Source: Undibacterium sp.
GTDB lineage: Bacteria > Pseudomonadota > Gammaproteobacteria > Burkholderiales > Burkholderiaceae_D
Direction of reading: 5' to 3'
DNA: 64,000 nucleotides
NCBI GenBank assembly: GCA_030645915.1
Contig: JAUSNO010000010.1
Coordinates: 1 to 64,000, forward strand
The position numbers and the translations under genes are program-made. Every line of letters begins with the position of its first letter. Position 1 is the stretch's first letter. The notes beneath the pieces were generated by a model. The model was given only the letters and a program-made list of their open reading frames with translations, was not told where the DNA came from and made no database searches. Positions 8,940 through 17,729 of this stretch are shown in pieces.

Positions 8940-9908
8940 CTAAATAAATTTAGCGTTGGCCTTGAACTGCTCGGTAGCCCTGACCAGTTCCGCCGCAATA
9001 CCCGGCTCCATCGCCGCGTGACCGGCATCGCTAATCATGCGAAATTTCGCTTGCGGCCATGCCTGATGCAAACGGTAGGCCGAGACAGGCGGGCAAATAA
9101 CGTCATAGCGGCCCTGCACAATGACCGCCGGCAAATGGCGAATCAGGCCAATATTATTGATCAGCTGATCTTCTTCCATGAAGGCGGCATGCAACATATA
9201 ATGCGCCTCCAGCCGTCCCAATCCAAGGCAGACTGCGTCGGATTCAAATTGCTCTATCGCATCAGCTTGTGGCTCCAGGAACAGGCATGAGCCTTCATAG
9301 CGGCTCCAGTTACGCGCCGCTTCCAGGTAAATCGCCGGTTCATCGCAGAACAAGCGCTTGACATACGCTTGCAGCAAATCACCTCGCTCGTCTTCCGGCA
9401 CGCCTTCGGCAAAACGCTGATGCACCTCGGGATAGAAGTTCTTCATGCCGTTGACAAACCATTCAACCTCGGCCTTGGTGCACAGAAATATCCCACGCAA
9501 GACAAACCCCAGACATTGCTCCGGATACGCTTCGCCATACGCCAATGCCAGAGTAGATCCCCACGATCCGCCGAACACCAGCCATTGAGAAATACCCAGC
9601 ATGGCGCGGATTTTTTCGATATCGGCGATCAGTAGATCGGTGGTGTTTTGACGGTACTCGCCCAGCGGCGTAGATTTGCCGGCGCCGCGCTGATCGAACA
9701 GCACGATACGGTAATGCGCTGGATCAAAAAACCGGCGGTGCATAGGTGAAATGCCACCGCCCGGACCGCCATGCAAAAACAGCACGGGCTGACCATCGGG
9801 ATTGCCACATTCTTCCCAGTAAAGGGTATGCAGATCATCCACCTCCAGCATACCGTGGCGATGGGGTTCGATCGGCGCAAACATCATGGTATTTTCGGAC
9901 ATTGTCAT
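8940..9908 (-). CDS. pip: Proline iminopeptidase
   Basis: A 322-residue alpha/beta hydrolase of peptidase family S33. It has the oxyanion-hole motif HGGPGGG (46-52), the nucleophile elbow GGSWGS with serine 115, and a late acid and histidine (Asp269 in DVICPP, His297 in AGHAAMEP). The family releases N-terminal proline from peptides in the cytoplasm. An in-frame extension to 10040 would overlap crcB and is not supported, so ATG at 9908 (or 9902) is used. It is the last gene of a minus-strand run that begins at moeA, 89 bases after crcB. Confidence 0.93.
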   Translation of the reverse strand: MTMSENTMMFAPIEPHRHGMLEVDDLHTLYWEECGNPDGQPVLFLHGGPGGGISPMHRRFFDPAHYRIVLFDQRGAGKSTPLGEYRQNTTDLLIADIEKIRAMLGISQWLVFGGSWGSTLALAYGEAYPEQCLGFVLRGIFLCTKAEVEWFVNGMKNFYPEVHQRFAEGVPEDERGDLLQAYVKRLFCDEPAIYLEAARNWSRYEGSCLFLEPQADAIEQFESDAVCLGLGRLEAHYMLHAAFMEEDQLINNIGLIRHLPAVIVQGRYDVICPPVSAYRLHQAWPQAKFRMISDAGHAAMEPGIAAELVRATEQFKANAKFI

Positions 9909-9997
9909 ATACTGGAATAGAGTATTTATAGGAGCGCACGTTGATAATGCGTGTTTAGCCTGTTTTTGAGCATACTCCCTCAAAAACAAAAATTTGA

Positions 9998-10381
9998 TTA
10001 TTGCGTCAGGGCGCGCCAGGTAGCAAAACCGGCGAAACAAAACAGGATAGAGCCAAGCAAGTGCAGAAAGCTATGACCAACTGCCCAGGCGTAATCGCCC
10101 TTCTGCAACAAGTTCATCGCTTCCGCTGAAAAAGTCGAGAAAGTCGTCAAGCCCCCCAGAAAACCCGTCACCAGCAACAGACGCCATTCCGGCGACAAGT
10201 GCGGAAACGTTGAAAAAAATCCCATCGCCACACCGATGACATAGCCGCCGCCCAAATTGGCCGCCAGCGTTCCCAAGGGGAGCATGGTATGCAGCGAATT
10301 GAGCCACAAGCCCAGGCCCCAACGCAACCAGGCCCCAAAAGCGGCGCCCAGGCCGACGGCCAACGCCCCTAGCCAGGTCAT
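9998..10381 (-). CDS. crcB: Fluoride ion channel CrcB/Fluc
   Basis: A 127-residue four-helix membrane protein with the family motifs [10 protein letters not shown] and [13 protein letters not shown] (about residues 37-46 and 73-85), which line the fluoride pore. It works as a dual-topology dimer exporting fluoride. Its start overlaps the moaE stop by four bases, implying translational coupling. No fluoride riboswitch is visible, as the gene sits inside the moa run and not behind its own leader. Confidence 0.95.
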   Translation of the reverse strand: MTWLGALAVGLGAAFGAWLRWGLGLWLNSLHTMLPLGTLAANLGGGYVIGVAMGFFSTFPHLSPEWRLLLVTGFLGGLTTFSTFSAEAMNLLQKGDYAWAVGHSFLHLLGSILFCFAGFATWRALTQ

Positions 10382-10857
10382 GCATGAGCTCCGGAATTAT
10401 CGGAAACCAGGCCCCATTTACCAACTGCCTGATCATCGGCTTCACGCGCATCCACCCAACGCTGCCCCTCGGGCGTTTGTTCTTTTTTCCAGAACGGCGC
10501 CTGAGTATTGAGGTAATCCATGATGAATTCGCATGCCGCAAAAGCCTCGCCGCGATGCGAGGTCGCCACCGCCACCAGCACGATTTGATCCATCGGCTTG
10601 AGCGCGCCTACGCGATGTATCACGAGGCAATCCATCAACTGCCAGCGCGTTGAGGCCTGCACGACAATCTCTTGCAAGGCTTTCTCTGTCATGCCGGGAT
10701 AATGCTCAAGCTCCATCGCATGCACGTCTAGGCCTTCATTGAGGTCACGCACAACGCCGACAAAACTCACTACCGCACCGACCGCCGGATTATTCGCGCG
10801 CAGTTTTGCCACTTCCGTGGTGAGATCAAAATCTTCCGTCTGTACAAAAATCGCCAT
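10378..10857 (-). CDS. moaE: Molybdopterin synthase catalytic subunit MoaE
   Basis: The 159-residue product converts precursor Z (cPMP) to molybdopterin with sulfur carried by MoaD. Visible family features include ELEHYPGM, the RVGAL segment, [10 protein letters not shown], and the C-terminal [16 protein letters not shown] segment holding the active-site lysine. ATG at 10857, with GGGAA about ten bases upstream, is preferred to a TTG at 10863. moaD lies 13 bases upstream. Confidence 0.97.
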   Translation of the reverse strand: MAIFVQTEDFDLTTEVAKLRANNPAVGAVVSFVGVVRDLNEGLDVHAMELEHYPGMTEKALQEIVVQASTRWQLMDCLVIHRVGALKPMDQIVLVAVATSHRGEAFAACEFIMDYLNTQAPFWKKEQTPEGQRWVDAREADDQAVGKWGLVSDNSGAHA

Positions 10858-10870
10858 GGTCAACTATTCC

Positions 10871-11128
10871 CTATCCACCGGTAACAGGCGGAAAAAACGC
10901 CACTTCAGCGCCATCAACAATCGCGGTGTCGGCATTGGTCATTTGCAGATTGTAAGCCATGCGCAAAGCGCGCCCCTCAGCCAGCACTTCGGCCCAGATA
11001 CCGCCACGGGCAATCAGCAAGGCCCTGACATCACCTACTGTTTTAACCGCATCAGGCAAATCGATCAACTCTTCCGAAGCGCCTAACTTCTCACGCACAC
11101 TGGCAAAAAAACGTAATTGGATTTTCAT
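10871..11128 (-). CDS. moaD: Molybdopterin synthase sulfur carrier MoaD
   Basis: An 85-residue ubiquitin-like protein ending in Gly-Gly (PPVTGG), the tail that is adenylated and thiocarboxylated by MoeB and donates sulfur in the MoaE active site. It is typical in length for the family. It sits between moeA and moaE on the same strand. No moaA, moaC or moeB is in the window. Confidence 0.96.
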   Translation of the reverse strand: MKIQLRFFASVREKLGASEELIDLPDAVKTVGDVRALLIARGGIWAEVLAEGRALRMAYNLQMTNADTAIVDGAEVAFFPPVTGG

Positions 11129-11187
11129 AAAATACTTAGTTCATTCATTGAGTTCATTCACTTAATTCGCCAACTTAATTCGTCAAC

Positions 11188-12411
11188 TTAATTCATTAAA
11201 CTGGAAAAAGGAATAAATCTGACCGTATCGCCGGCAGAGATCGCCTGTCCCGGTGGCAAATCAATCAAGCCATCGCCCCATACTGTCGAGGTCAATACGG
11301 CAGAACTCTGATTGGCGAACAGATCGAGTCCGCCCTGTGCATTGATCTTGGCGCGCAAAAACTCATTGCGTCTGTCGGGCTTGACCCAATCAAAATCGGC
11401 GCGCATCGCGAAGGATTGCGGCGTCACTTCAGGCGCACCTTGCATGCGCAGAATAAACGGCCGCACAAACAACAAGAAGGTCACGAAGCTTGATACCGGA
11501 TTACCTGGCAAACCGAGGAAGAAGGCGCTACCGCCCTCCTTATTGATTTCGCCAAAGGCCAGAGGCTTGCCAGGCTTAACCGCGATCTGCCACATGTTCA
11601 AACGCCCTTCGGCTTCGACTGCCGGCTTGATATGGTCTTCTTCACCGACCGAAACGCCGCCCGAGGTAATGATCAGGTCATGCTCCTTCGCCGCCATGCG
11701 TAAGGTCGCGCGGGTGGCGTCCAGACTATCTGGTACGATGCCATAATCGGTCACGGCGCAACCCAAATTCTGCAGCAAGCCAGTAAGCAAAAACCGGTTG
11801 GAGTTATAAATCGCGCCGGGTTTTAATTCTTCACCCGGCATCGCCAATTCATCGCCAGTAAAAAACACCGCCACGCGCAATTTGCGCAAGACCGGCAAAT
11901 TGGCCAGACCGACTGACGCCGCCAAGCCCAATTCCTGCGCGCGCAAACGTGTGCCCGCCGCAAGAATCTGTGCACCGGCACGGATATCCTCACCCTGGCG
12001 ACGTATCCACTCACCTGAAACCGGCGTATGCGATACCGTCACCACATCACCTTCCAGGGCACATTGCTCCTGCATCACGACGGCATCGGCACCATCAGGA
12101 ATCATCGCACCGGTAAAAATTCTGGCGGCCGTACCCGCCTCCAAAGGCTGACCGATATGCCCTGCAGGAATGCGCTGCGACACACGCAAACGCGCCTGCC
12201 CGCCAGCGCAATCCGCCGCACGCACCGCATAGCCATCCATCTGGGTATTGTCCATCGGAGGTACATTGATCAGGGAGCCTTGCGCCTGTGCCAGCACGCG
12301 GCCGTTCGCTTCTAATGTCGGGATGGTTTCTGCATCGGCAATCGGCCGTACCGCAGCCAATAAAAAATCCAAGGCCTCGGCAACGCTTAACATGGGTTTC
12401 TTTGTGGTCAT
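11188..12411 (-). CDS. moeA: Molybdopterin molybdenumtransferase MoeA
   Basis: The product of about 407 residues inserts molybdenum into adenylated molybdopterin. It shows PPMDNTQMDGYAVR (about 45-58), the GDEL motif, the MoCF-domain TSGGVSVGEEDH near 250, and LPGNPVSSFV near 305. ATG at 12411 is used; a second ATG at 12393 has a better purine-rich upstream sequence, so the first six residues are uncertain. It heads the moeA-moaD-moaE-crcB-pip run. In other Burkholderiales moeA commonly follows hom-thrC; here thrC is 15 kb away. Confidence 0.96.
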   Translation of the reverse strand: MTTKKPMLSVAEALDFLLAAVRPIADAETIPTLEANGRVLAQAQGSLINVPPMDNTQMDGYAVRAADCAGGQARLRVSQRIPAGHIGQPLEAGTAARIFTGAMIPDGADAVVMQEQCALEGDVVTVSHTPVSGEWIRRQGEDIRAGAQILAAGTRLRAQELGLAASVGLANLPVLRKLRVAVFFTGDELAMPGEELKPGAIYNSNRFLLTGLLQNLGCAVTDYGIVPDSLDATRATLRMAAKEHDLIITSGGVSVGEEDHIKPAVEAEGRLNMWQIAVKPGKPLAFGEINKEGGSAFFLGLPGNPVSSFVTFLLFVRPFILRMQGAPEVTPQSFAMRADFDWVKPDRRNEFLRAKINAQGGLDLFANQSSAVLTSTVWGDGLIDLPPGQAISAGDTVRFIPFSSLMN

Positions 12412-12536
12412 AAAAATCAAATAGAATGGTTTATGCCATATTGTATAACGGACATATGCTCATTTTCCGGCAGATTGATCACGCCATGCGCCGGCCGTTC
12501 GGTAACTTGGTAAGAAGTAAGCGCATCGATGAGAAC

Positions 12537-13157
12537 TTATGTAGTTTCTTTCAGGTTTTTTAGTACCAGATCCGCCACCAAACGACTAGCCGGCAACAAG
12601 GTGTGCATCACAGGGACGCGAATTTCTTTCCCTATCCAATCGGCGGCAAGCTCCGATACGGCAACGACGCCATCATTGAGCTCATCAAAAAAAGGACTGT
12701 ACTTTCCGTTGATTCCTTTAATGCCGACAATGCTGGTTGTGGGAATAGTCAATGCCGCAATCCTCGCCATTCTCTCATCTGACGCCAGCAGTTGCCCGCA
12801 ATCCCCCGTCAACAAACGATACAGCCATTGTTGTTGAAGTTTTTTTGCCATGCGAGACGCTGCAATAGGTGAGCCCAGCAGAAACACATGCTTAGGTAAA
12901 GTGACCGTTGCAGACAGATCACTTATTACACTTCTGATCAATACTCCGCCCAATGAATGCCCCACCAGAACATAATCACCTTGGGATGCGATGTCAGCAA
13001 CACGTTTGCTTAGCCTGTCGCTAATAGATGCAAAATCGTGTAGCGCTGTCGTGTATCCCAATGTGCTTGTGCTGATGCCATTTTTCCTGCATTGGAAAAG
13101 CAATGGCACGCCGGACAAGGGAGTTCGGCCCATTCCATGAACAAATAATATCCGCAT
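12537..13157 (-). CDS. Alpha/beta hydrolase, lipase/PGAP1-like
   Basis: A 206-residue protein with FVHGMGRTPLS at the N-terminus, the nucleophile elbow GHSLGG near residue 66, an acid in LNDGVVAVSE and a late histidine in VMHTLLP, giving a complete Ser-Asp-His triad in the usual order. There is no signal peptide. The substrate is unknown. It begins nine bases after the DUF3291 gene, so the two are probably co-expressed. Confidence 0.8.
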   Translation of the reverse strand: MRILFVHGMGRTPLSGVPLLFQCRKNGISTSTLGYTTALHDFASISDRLSKRVADIASQGDYVLVGHSLGGVLIRSVISDLSATVTLPKHVFLLGSPIAASRMAKKLQQQWLYRLLTGDCGQLLASDERMARIAALTIPTTSIVGIKGINGKYSPFFDELNDGVVAVSELAADWIGKEIRVPVMHTLLPASRLVADLVLKNLKETT

Positions 13158-13166
13158 AAATTGGCA

Positions 13167-13661
13167 TCAACTTTCGGCATTGACAGTAGCCGCAGCAGGT
13201 GTGCCCAACGACGATGGTGTGGGGTAAGGCCTGGCAAAGCTAAAGACGTCTTGTGATGGCCCATCGTGTTGCAGTTTTTCCAGCATTGCTCTGGCAGATT
13301 CGGGCGTAGGTAGCTGGCCTACCGGCATCCACCATAAGGCTAAAATTGGCCCTTGCGTTTTTTCAAACCAATTTTTCCTCTCTTTTAAGACGTTTAAATG
13401 ATCACCGGAGTAGACGTAATTCTTGAGCGCATCAAAGGATGTCCATACCGATAAATTCATGATAATCAAAGGATCATCGAATGGCTGCAAGGCGGTAGCG
13501 TCACCCTTCTCTGTTTGCAAGCGCCAGACAAAACCGGCACTGTTATCGGCCAAGCGGTTAATGTGATCCAACTGATCGACAAAGCCTTGCATGACGGGAT
13601 CCGTAAGAGGAGCGATCGCTTTGCCGATGTTGACTTGTGCCAGATGGTATTGAGTTTGCAT
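13167..13661 (-). CDS. DUF3291 domain protein
   Basis: The 164-residue product begins YHLAQVNIGK and contains DPLIIMNLSVWTSFDALKNYVY and WWMPVG, the conserved blocks of DUF3291, a dimeric alpha-beta barrel-like family that includes proteins near polyketide gene clusters. No catalytic residues are known to me. ATG at 13661 has GGA eight bases upstream; an in-frame extension to 13715 adds no conserved sequence. It sits just upstream of the small hydrolase in a likely two-gene operon. Confidence 0.8.
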   Translation of the reverse strand: MQTQYHLAQVNIGKAIAPLTDPVMQGFVDQLDHINRLADNSAGFVWRLQTEKGDATALQPFDDPLIIMNLSVWTSFDALKNYVYSGDHLNVLKERKNWFEKTQGPILALWWMPVGQLPTPESARAMLEKLQHDGPSQDVFSFARPYPTPSSLGTPAAATVNAES

Positions 13662-13794
13662 TTTTGGGTTCCGGACAATGGCTAGATAAATAAAAAAGGC
13701 GCAACGCGCCCTCATTAATCATTCTTATATGCGTGCGCGACATATTTTATCAAGAGCGCGGCCTTTGATCTGGTTTGCCATCCACCGAGAAAAT

Positions 13795-14610
13795 TTAAAT
13801 TTCCAGCGCGTTTTGTACGAAACTCTCTATCATCCCTGCCTGTGCAGCAATGCGGGTGGCGATCGCTTGACGACCCGGGGTCTCCAGACAGGCACCATAG
13901 CGGGCGCCTTCGCGAAACAACCAGGCTTCGAAGGAACCATCGAGCTGATTGAAAACAATGCCATCATGCACCGGGCAATGATCGACCAGGCCATCTTCGT
14001 GGCGTGGCAAATAGCGCTCCAAAGTCGCAACCAATGCCTGGCTACGTGCACTTGGCTGCGCTTGCGACTCCAGAGTGTAGACATAGGCGGCATCAGCAGC
14101 GATATCTTCGTGGCATGACAATACGCCATCGCGCGATGCCTCGCGCAACAAAGACGCATGCTGGATCAACAAGGCACCTTCGGCTGAAGGTCTGGTCGGA
14201 TCAATGGCAAGATTAAAACCGCGATTGGGGTTCTCGCCCCTGTCGTTAAAACGCCGGCCCATTTGAAAGCCCGTCGCATTCACCAGTGGAATCAGGCGAA
14301 TATCGGCACGTCCGGCAAAACGTTGTTGCCAATCGCCCCCCTGCGTTTGCAACCATTGCAGCAAGCCCCAGGGACCGGCAGGCTCTTCCCCATGGAAACC
14401 TGCCGTAATCAACAAACGCACACCCTTGCCTGCGCATTGCGGATGACCGAACAGTTCCAGGGCATGCCCATCGACTGTACCCAAATGGTCGCAGACCAAT
14501 CCCGCTGCGCTGGCAGCGGCACTCCATCGCGACAAGAATATCTCGCGTGCATTGCTAGGAGTTCCATCAGGAAGAACCCAGCGGTGATGCATCATCTGAT
14601 CTTTATCCAT
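13795..14610 (-). CDS. M14-family metallocarboxypeptidase (aspartoacylase/MpaA-like)
   Basis: The 271-residue product has GFHGEEPAG near 71-79, giving the zinc-binding HxxE, the NATGFQMGRRFNDRGENPNRGFN segment with substrate-binding arginines, a later metal histidine in SCHED, and a catalytic-type glutamate in CLETPG near 240. This is the layout of M14 peptidases and succinylglutamate desuccinylase-like enzymes. The substrate is not predictable. The methyltransferase-like gene lies upstream on the same strand with a 12-base gap, and no signal peptide is seen. Confidence 0.82.
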   Translation of the reverse strand: MDKDQMMHHRWVLPDGTPSNAREIFLSRWSAAASAAGLVCDHLGTVDGHALELFGHPQCAGKGVRLLITAGFHGEEPAGPWGLLQWLQTQGGDWQQRFAGRADIRLIPLVNATGFQMGRRFNDRGENPNRGFNLAIDPTRPSAEGALLIQHASLLREASRDGVLSCHEDIAADAAYVYTLESQAQPSARSQALVATLERYLPRHEDGLVDHCPVHDGIVFNQLDGSFEAWLFREGARYGACLETPGRQAIATRIAAQAGMIESFVQNALEI

Positions 14611-14622
14611 AGGCTTGCTTGA

Positions 14623-15075
14623 TTAAATCCAGCGTCTTACTTTTTTACAATAATCAAGATAAGTATCGCCAAACAACTGGCTTAGTGCGCGTTCTTCAGC
14701 TTCGATTTGAAAGCGATTGATAAACCAGACAAACAGCGGCAGAAAAACGATATTGATTGCATTACCAAGCCAGATAAACAAGGCGATGAGTAACAACAGA
14801 TCACCGAGGTAGATGGGGTTGCGGGAAAAACTAAACAAACCCGTCGTCACCAGACTGGACGCGCGTGCCGGGCGCATCGGGTTGATGGTCGTTTTAACGG
14901 TAAAGAATGATCCCGCAGCCAATACCATCAGCGCTGCGCCAAGCACTAGCAGGCCCAATGCAAGCCCTTTTTGCCAGACAAAGCCAAATGCGCCAAACGT
15001 CAGCAATTGGCTCATGCCCCACATCAAACCACCAATAATCACAACAACAACCGGCGGCGGAATCAGGTTTTGCAT
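14623..15075 (-). CDS. Isoprenylcysteine carboxyl methyltransferase-like membrane protein
   Basis: A 150-residue protein with about four to five hydrophobic segments, a GLFSFSRNPIYLGDLL motif (about 89-104) and a C-terminal EERALSQLFGDTYLDYCKKVRRW. These are the SAM-binding features of the ICMT/PEMT family. Bacterial members mostly have unknown substrates. It lies between the M14 peptidase and PH-domain genes on the same strand with gaps of 12 and 22 bases. Confidence 0.85.
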   Translation of the reverse strand: MQNLIPPPVVVVIIGGLMWGMSQLLTFGAFGFVWQKGLALGLLVLGAALMVLAAGSFFTVKTTINPMRPARASSLVTTGLFSFSRNPIYLGDLLLLIALFIWLGNAINIVFLPLFVWFINRFQIEAEERALSQLFGDTYLDYCKKVRRWI

Positions 15076-15097
15076 TTTTTATCTTTCCTGGAAACGA

Positions 15098-15517
15098 TTA
15101 GCCCTGTTGTGCCTGATCTTGCGCTTGCATGAAGGCACGGCGAAACTCCATGGGATTGGAGATACCGACGATAGGCGCTTGCGGATCACCTGCGCCAGAG
15201 ATGACCAGGGTGCCGTAGTTAAAAATGCGCCCCATGATATTTTGGTGGACTTGAATACTTTCCACTTTAGCGATGTTGATCTCGATTGTCTGCCGGCTGA
15301 TGAAACCAGATTTTGCGATCACGCGCTTATTGGTAAACGCTAGCTCGGTCGTTTTGTAACGGATAAAGGCAATCAGCAAAAAAATAAGCCCAAGTCCATA
15401 CGCGGCTAACAAAATAACGCCAAGCGAGATCAAGGGGGCCAAAGTCCATAGACTGATGTTGCCGATGTAAATGATTTTCTCATCGTTGATGAGTGTGCCT
15501 TCGATGTAACTTGCCAT
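15098..15517 (-). CDS. PH-domain (YdbS/YdbT-like) membrane protein
   Basis: A 139-residue protein with two adjacent membrane helices (about 25-65) followed by a bacterial PH domain carrying LAFTNKRVIAKSGFISRQTIEI and the VESIQVHQNIMGRIFNYGTLVI core, typical of bPH2 proteins. ATG at 15517 is preferred because of the GAAGAAAG upstream and because the 26 extra residues of a longer frame look non-conserved. It probably leads a three-gene unit with the methyltransferase-like and M14 genes. Confidence 0.85.
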   Translation of the reverse strand: MASYIEGTLINDEKIIYIGNISLWTLAPLISLGVILLAAYGLGLIFLLIAFIRYKTTELAFTNKRVIAKSGFISRQTIEINIAKVESIQVHQNIMGRIFNYGTLVISGAGDPQAPIVGISNPMEFRRAFMQAQDQAQQG

Positions 15518-15626
15518 TGAATGACTTTCTTCGTATTCAAATAATCCTAAAAAACGCCCGCATCGGCTGACGTCGTCGGTATAAAACCCGCACATACGAT
15601 ACCAGAGGAAAACCCTAACGTCATCA

Positions 15627-15794
15627 CTAGCAGCCTGTCGGACTTAGGTCGTCGAAGCTAAAAATCGGCTGAGCGAGGGCAGATTTTGCCGGATTTGCAG
15701 CGTCAATATCTAGATATTGACCAAAAAGTCGGTGAAATATGAACCGCCCAGGTGATTTTGCAGCCGATGAATCCTAAGTCCGACAGGCTGCTAG
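15627..15794. repeat. Foldback element B, MITE-like
   Basis: A 168-base element bounded by a perfect 22-base terminal inverted repeat (15627-15648 and 15773-15794, beginning CTAGCAGCCTGTCGGACT). Its midpoint carries a perfect 20-base palindrome GTCAATATCTAGATATTGAC (15702-15721), and the stretches between also pair imperfectly, so the whole unit folds into one hairpin. It has no coding capacity. It lies between the PH-domain gene and the 66-residue gene. Confidence 0.8.
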
Positions 15795-15842
15795 ATCGGC
15801 TACAATCTGTTGCTGATGTGAAAAACCTTGAGGAGAAATACC

Positions 15843-16043
15843 GTGGCAAAGAAAAATGACGAACTCGATCCAGAAACACTGGCCGTGATCGAATGGTGTA
15901 TCGAGGTAGAGGGTTTCCTGGTCGCGGGTGGCGCGACGGTAGCGCAAGCGCAAGAATATATTGAAGACCAGATCGAGTTTTTAACCGATCAATTTTATGA
16001 TCAGGTCACGCCGGAAGAAGCCGCTAAAGAGGCATTGAGCTAA
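15843..16043 (+). CDS. Small acidic protein of unknown function
   Basis: A 66-residue product starting at GTG 15843, with GAGGAGAA placed six to seven bases upstream. It is rich in Glu/Asp (DELDPETLAVIEWCIEVEG, EYIEDQIEFLTDQFYDQVTPEEA) and predicted to be largely helical, without membrane segments. I recognise no named family. A TACAAT -10-like hexamer at 15801-15806 would place its promoter against the right end of foldback element B. Confidence 0.7.
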   Translation: MAKKNDELDPETLAVIEWCIEVEGFLVAGGATVAQAQEYIEDQIEFLTDQFYDQVTPEEAAKEALS

Positions 16044-16072
16044 TCCATCATTTCAAAATTGCAAATGGAAGG

Positions 16073-16130
16073 CGCACTATCCATGCGCCTTTCCAAGCCA
16101 TTTCATGCCACAGACCGCACGGGTATTGCG
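16073..16130 (-). repeat. REP-like palindrome copy b
   Basis: Arms CGCACTATCCATGCG and CGCACGGGTATTGCG flank a centre containing TTTCCAAGCC. The orientation is opposite to copies g and h. It sits between the convergent small acidic protein gene and the ABC permease gene. Confidence 0.75.
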
Positions 16131-16163
16131 TTATGGATTTCCAATTTAACTATTTTCACGCTA

Positions 16164-17729
16164 TCAATGTGCACGCTGGCGATTGTATATATAGCCCGCA
16201 ATCAAGGCTGTACCGGCTATCATCAGTTGCATTTGTACCGAACCCAGGTTCGCCACACCGTTAAATCCGACAACATCAATCACTGCCAATTTTGTCTCAT
16301 TGAGCGCCACATACAGGCCGAATAAGAACAAGGCCAGGAAAGTGCGCGCGGTGCCTGAGCAACGGCCAAATAACGTCGCCAGTGCGCTCAGGCTCGCCAC
16401 CCCGCTGAGCAATGCCGCCGCACGTACCGGGTCGCTAAAGCTCCATCGAAGAGCGATCACTCCCATCAACAGCAAACCCAACACAAACGTAATCAAAAAC
16501 TGACGCAAATAGCGTTGTGCGATTCCGCCTGGCACAGCGCCAGTCAATTCCTCTGTATTGGCTTGAAAATCACGGGTACTGATTTCACTGATCAAGACGC
16601 CCCAAAATGCCACCGCGCCTATCAATACCCCGGAAAGATTTTGCACATGAGAAAATACGGAGGCCAGCAAGATAATGCCGAACACAACAATCGCCGAAGG
16701 TGCAGTCACAAACGTCAGGGCAATATCAGCCAGCACCCTTCCCGAGATGCCCGGCAAAATGACAGAAAGACGAAACAAGGGTTGCACCGAACCTGCCAGT
16801 GGACGCAACCAGGCATTGAGCACATCCAAAGGGCTGCGACGCTTGCGCGCACTTGACGATTTGACCCGATCCGGTGAGTAGCGATGGAAGAAAAAAATCG
16901 CTGGCAGCAAAGGCAAAAGGGCAACTGCGGCCGAGGCACACCGCATCCAGACTACATGCATAGTCCATAAGGATGTGGGTAAGATAATGGTTGGCAACGT
17001 GGCGTTAAAATCGGCCATACCAACGGAAATGTGCGTGGTGTGCAACACCTCTTTGAGACTGAGCATGCCGGTCGCCAGGCCGGTAAAATCGAGCAACATC
17101 TTAGGATCAAAAACAGGGATAGTTGACTCATCCATTTTCGACATCAGGGCCAATTGCGCCATCCAGACAAAGAAAAAAATCACATCGCCTGCCTTGCCCA
17201 TCAAGACGGCAACACTGTCAAACAAAATGGCGCAACTCACACTAAAAAATATCAGTGGCAATAACAAGAGGCAATACGTTTGCAGATAAACCGTCAGCTC
17301 AATCGGGCCATCGCCGCGCAAGGCATGACAGACCAGCATTGTGCCCATTAAACCGGCTATCAACGTCAGCATATACAGCACACCACCCAGCCAGCGGCTA
17401 AATAGAAACATGGCATTGCCCATTTGCGTGGCCGCAATGACGCCACCGGTGCCGCTACGCAGGTCTTCAGCGATGCGCCCGCGCACCAGATAAAAACCGG
17501 CTAAACCGAATAGAAATGAAGCCAGACTGGCGCTGCCAAACGCCAGCGTAGAACTGGTATACAGAATGCGCGCATCCTTGATCGTCATCAACGTAGTGCC
17601 CGTGTGCGGATCTGGGATCATCGCCCAACTGATGGCGATCACCGCCATCAGCGCCACGAGAGTGCTGAGACGGCGTAGCCGCAAGCGCGCCTCATTCAAC
17701 ACCAATATCTTGACTATGTGCGGGCTCAT
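16164..17729 (-). CDS. ABC-2-type transporter permease, large
   Basis: A 521-residue, highly hydrophobic protein with about 12 predicted membrane helices and an ABC-2-like N-terminal layout: a short cytoplasmic start, a helix, then a polar loop with DPHTGTTLM. It overlaps the ATPase gene by four bases (ATGA), so the pair forms a two-component exporter. It is about twice the length of a simple ABC-2 permease, consistent with two fused membrane halves. The substrate is unknown. Confidence 0.82.
   Translation of the reverse strand: MSPHIVKILVLNEARLRLRRLSTLVALMAVIAISWAMIPDPHTGTTLMTIKDARILYTSSTLAFGSASLASFLFGLAGFYLVRGRIAEDLRSGTGGVIAATQMGNAMFLFSRWLGGVLYMLTLIAGLMGTMLVCHALRGDGPIELTVYLQTYCLLLLPLIFFSVSCAILFDSVAVLMGKAGDVIFFFVWMAQLALMSKMDESTIPVFDPKMLLDFTGLATGMLSLKEVLHTTHISVGMADFNATLPTIILPTSLWTMHVVWMRCASAAVALLPLLPAIFFFHRYSPDRVKSSSARKRRSPLDVLNAWLRPLAGSVQPLFRLSVILPGISGRVLADIALTFVTAPSAIVVFGIILLASVFSHVQNLSGVLIGAVAFWGVLISEISTRDFQANTEELTGAVPGGIAQRYLRQFLITFVLGLLLMGVIALRWSFSDPVRAAALLSGVASLSALATLFGRCSGTARTFLALFLFGLYVALNETKLAVIDVVGFNGVANLGSVQMQLMIAGTALIAGYIYNRQRAH

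Noticed and set aside
8690-8947. 85-codon plus-strand open frame
   Set aside because: It lies across the inverted repeats of foldback element A, has no ribosome-binding site and no protein-like composition.
12421-12536. Molybdenum cofactor riboswitch upstream of moeA
   Set aside because: Only about 116 bases are available and no recognisable multi-stem aptamer was seen.
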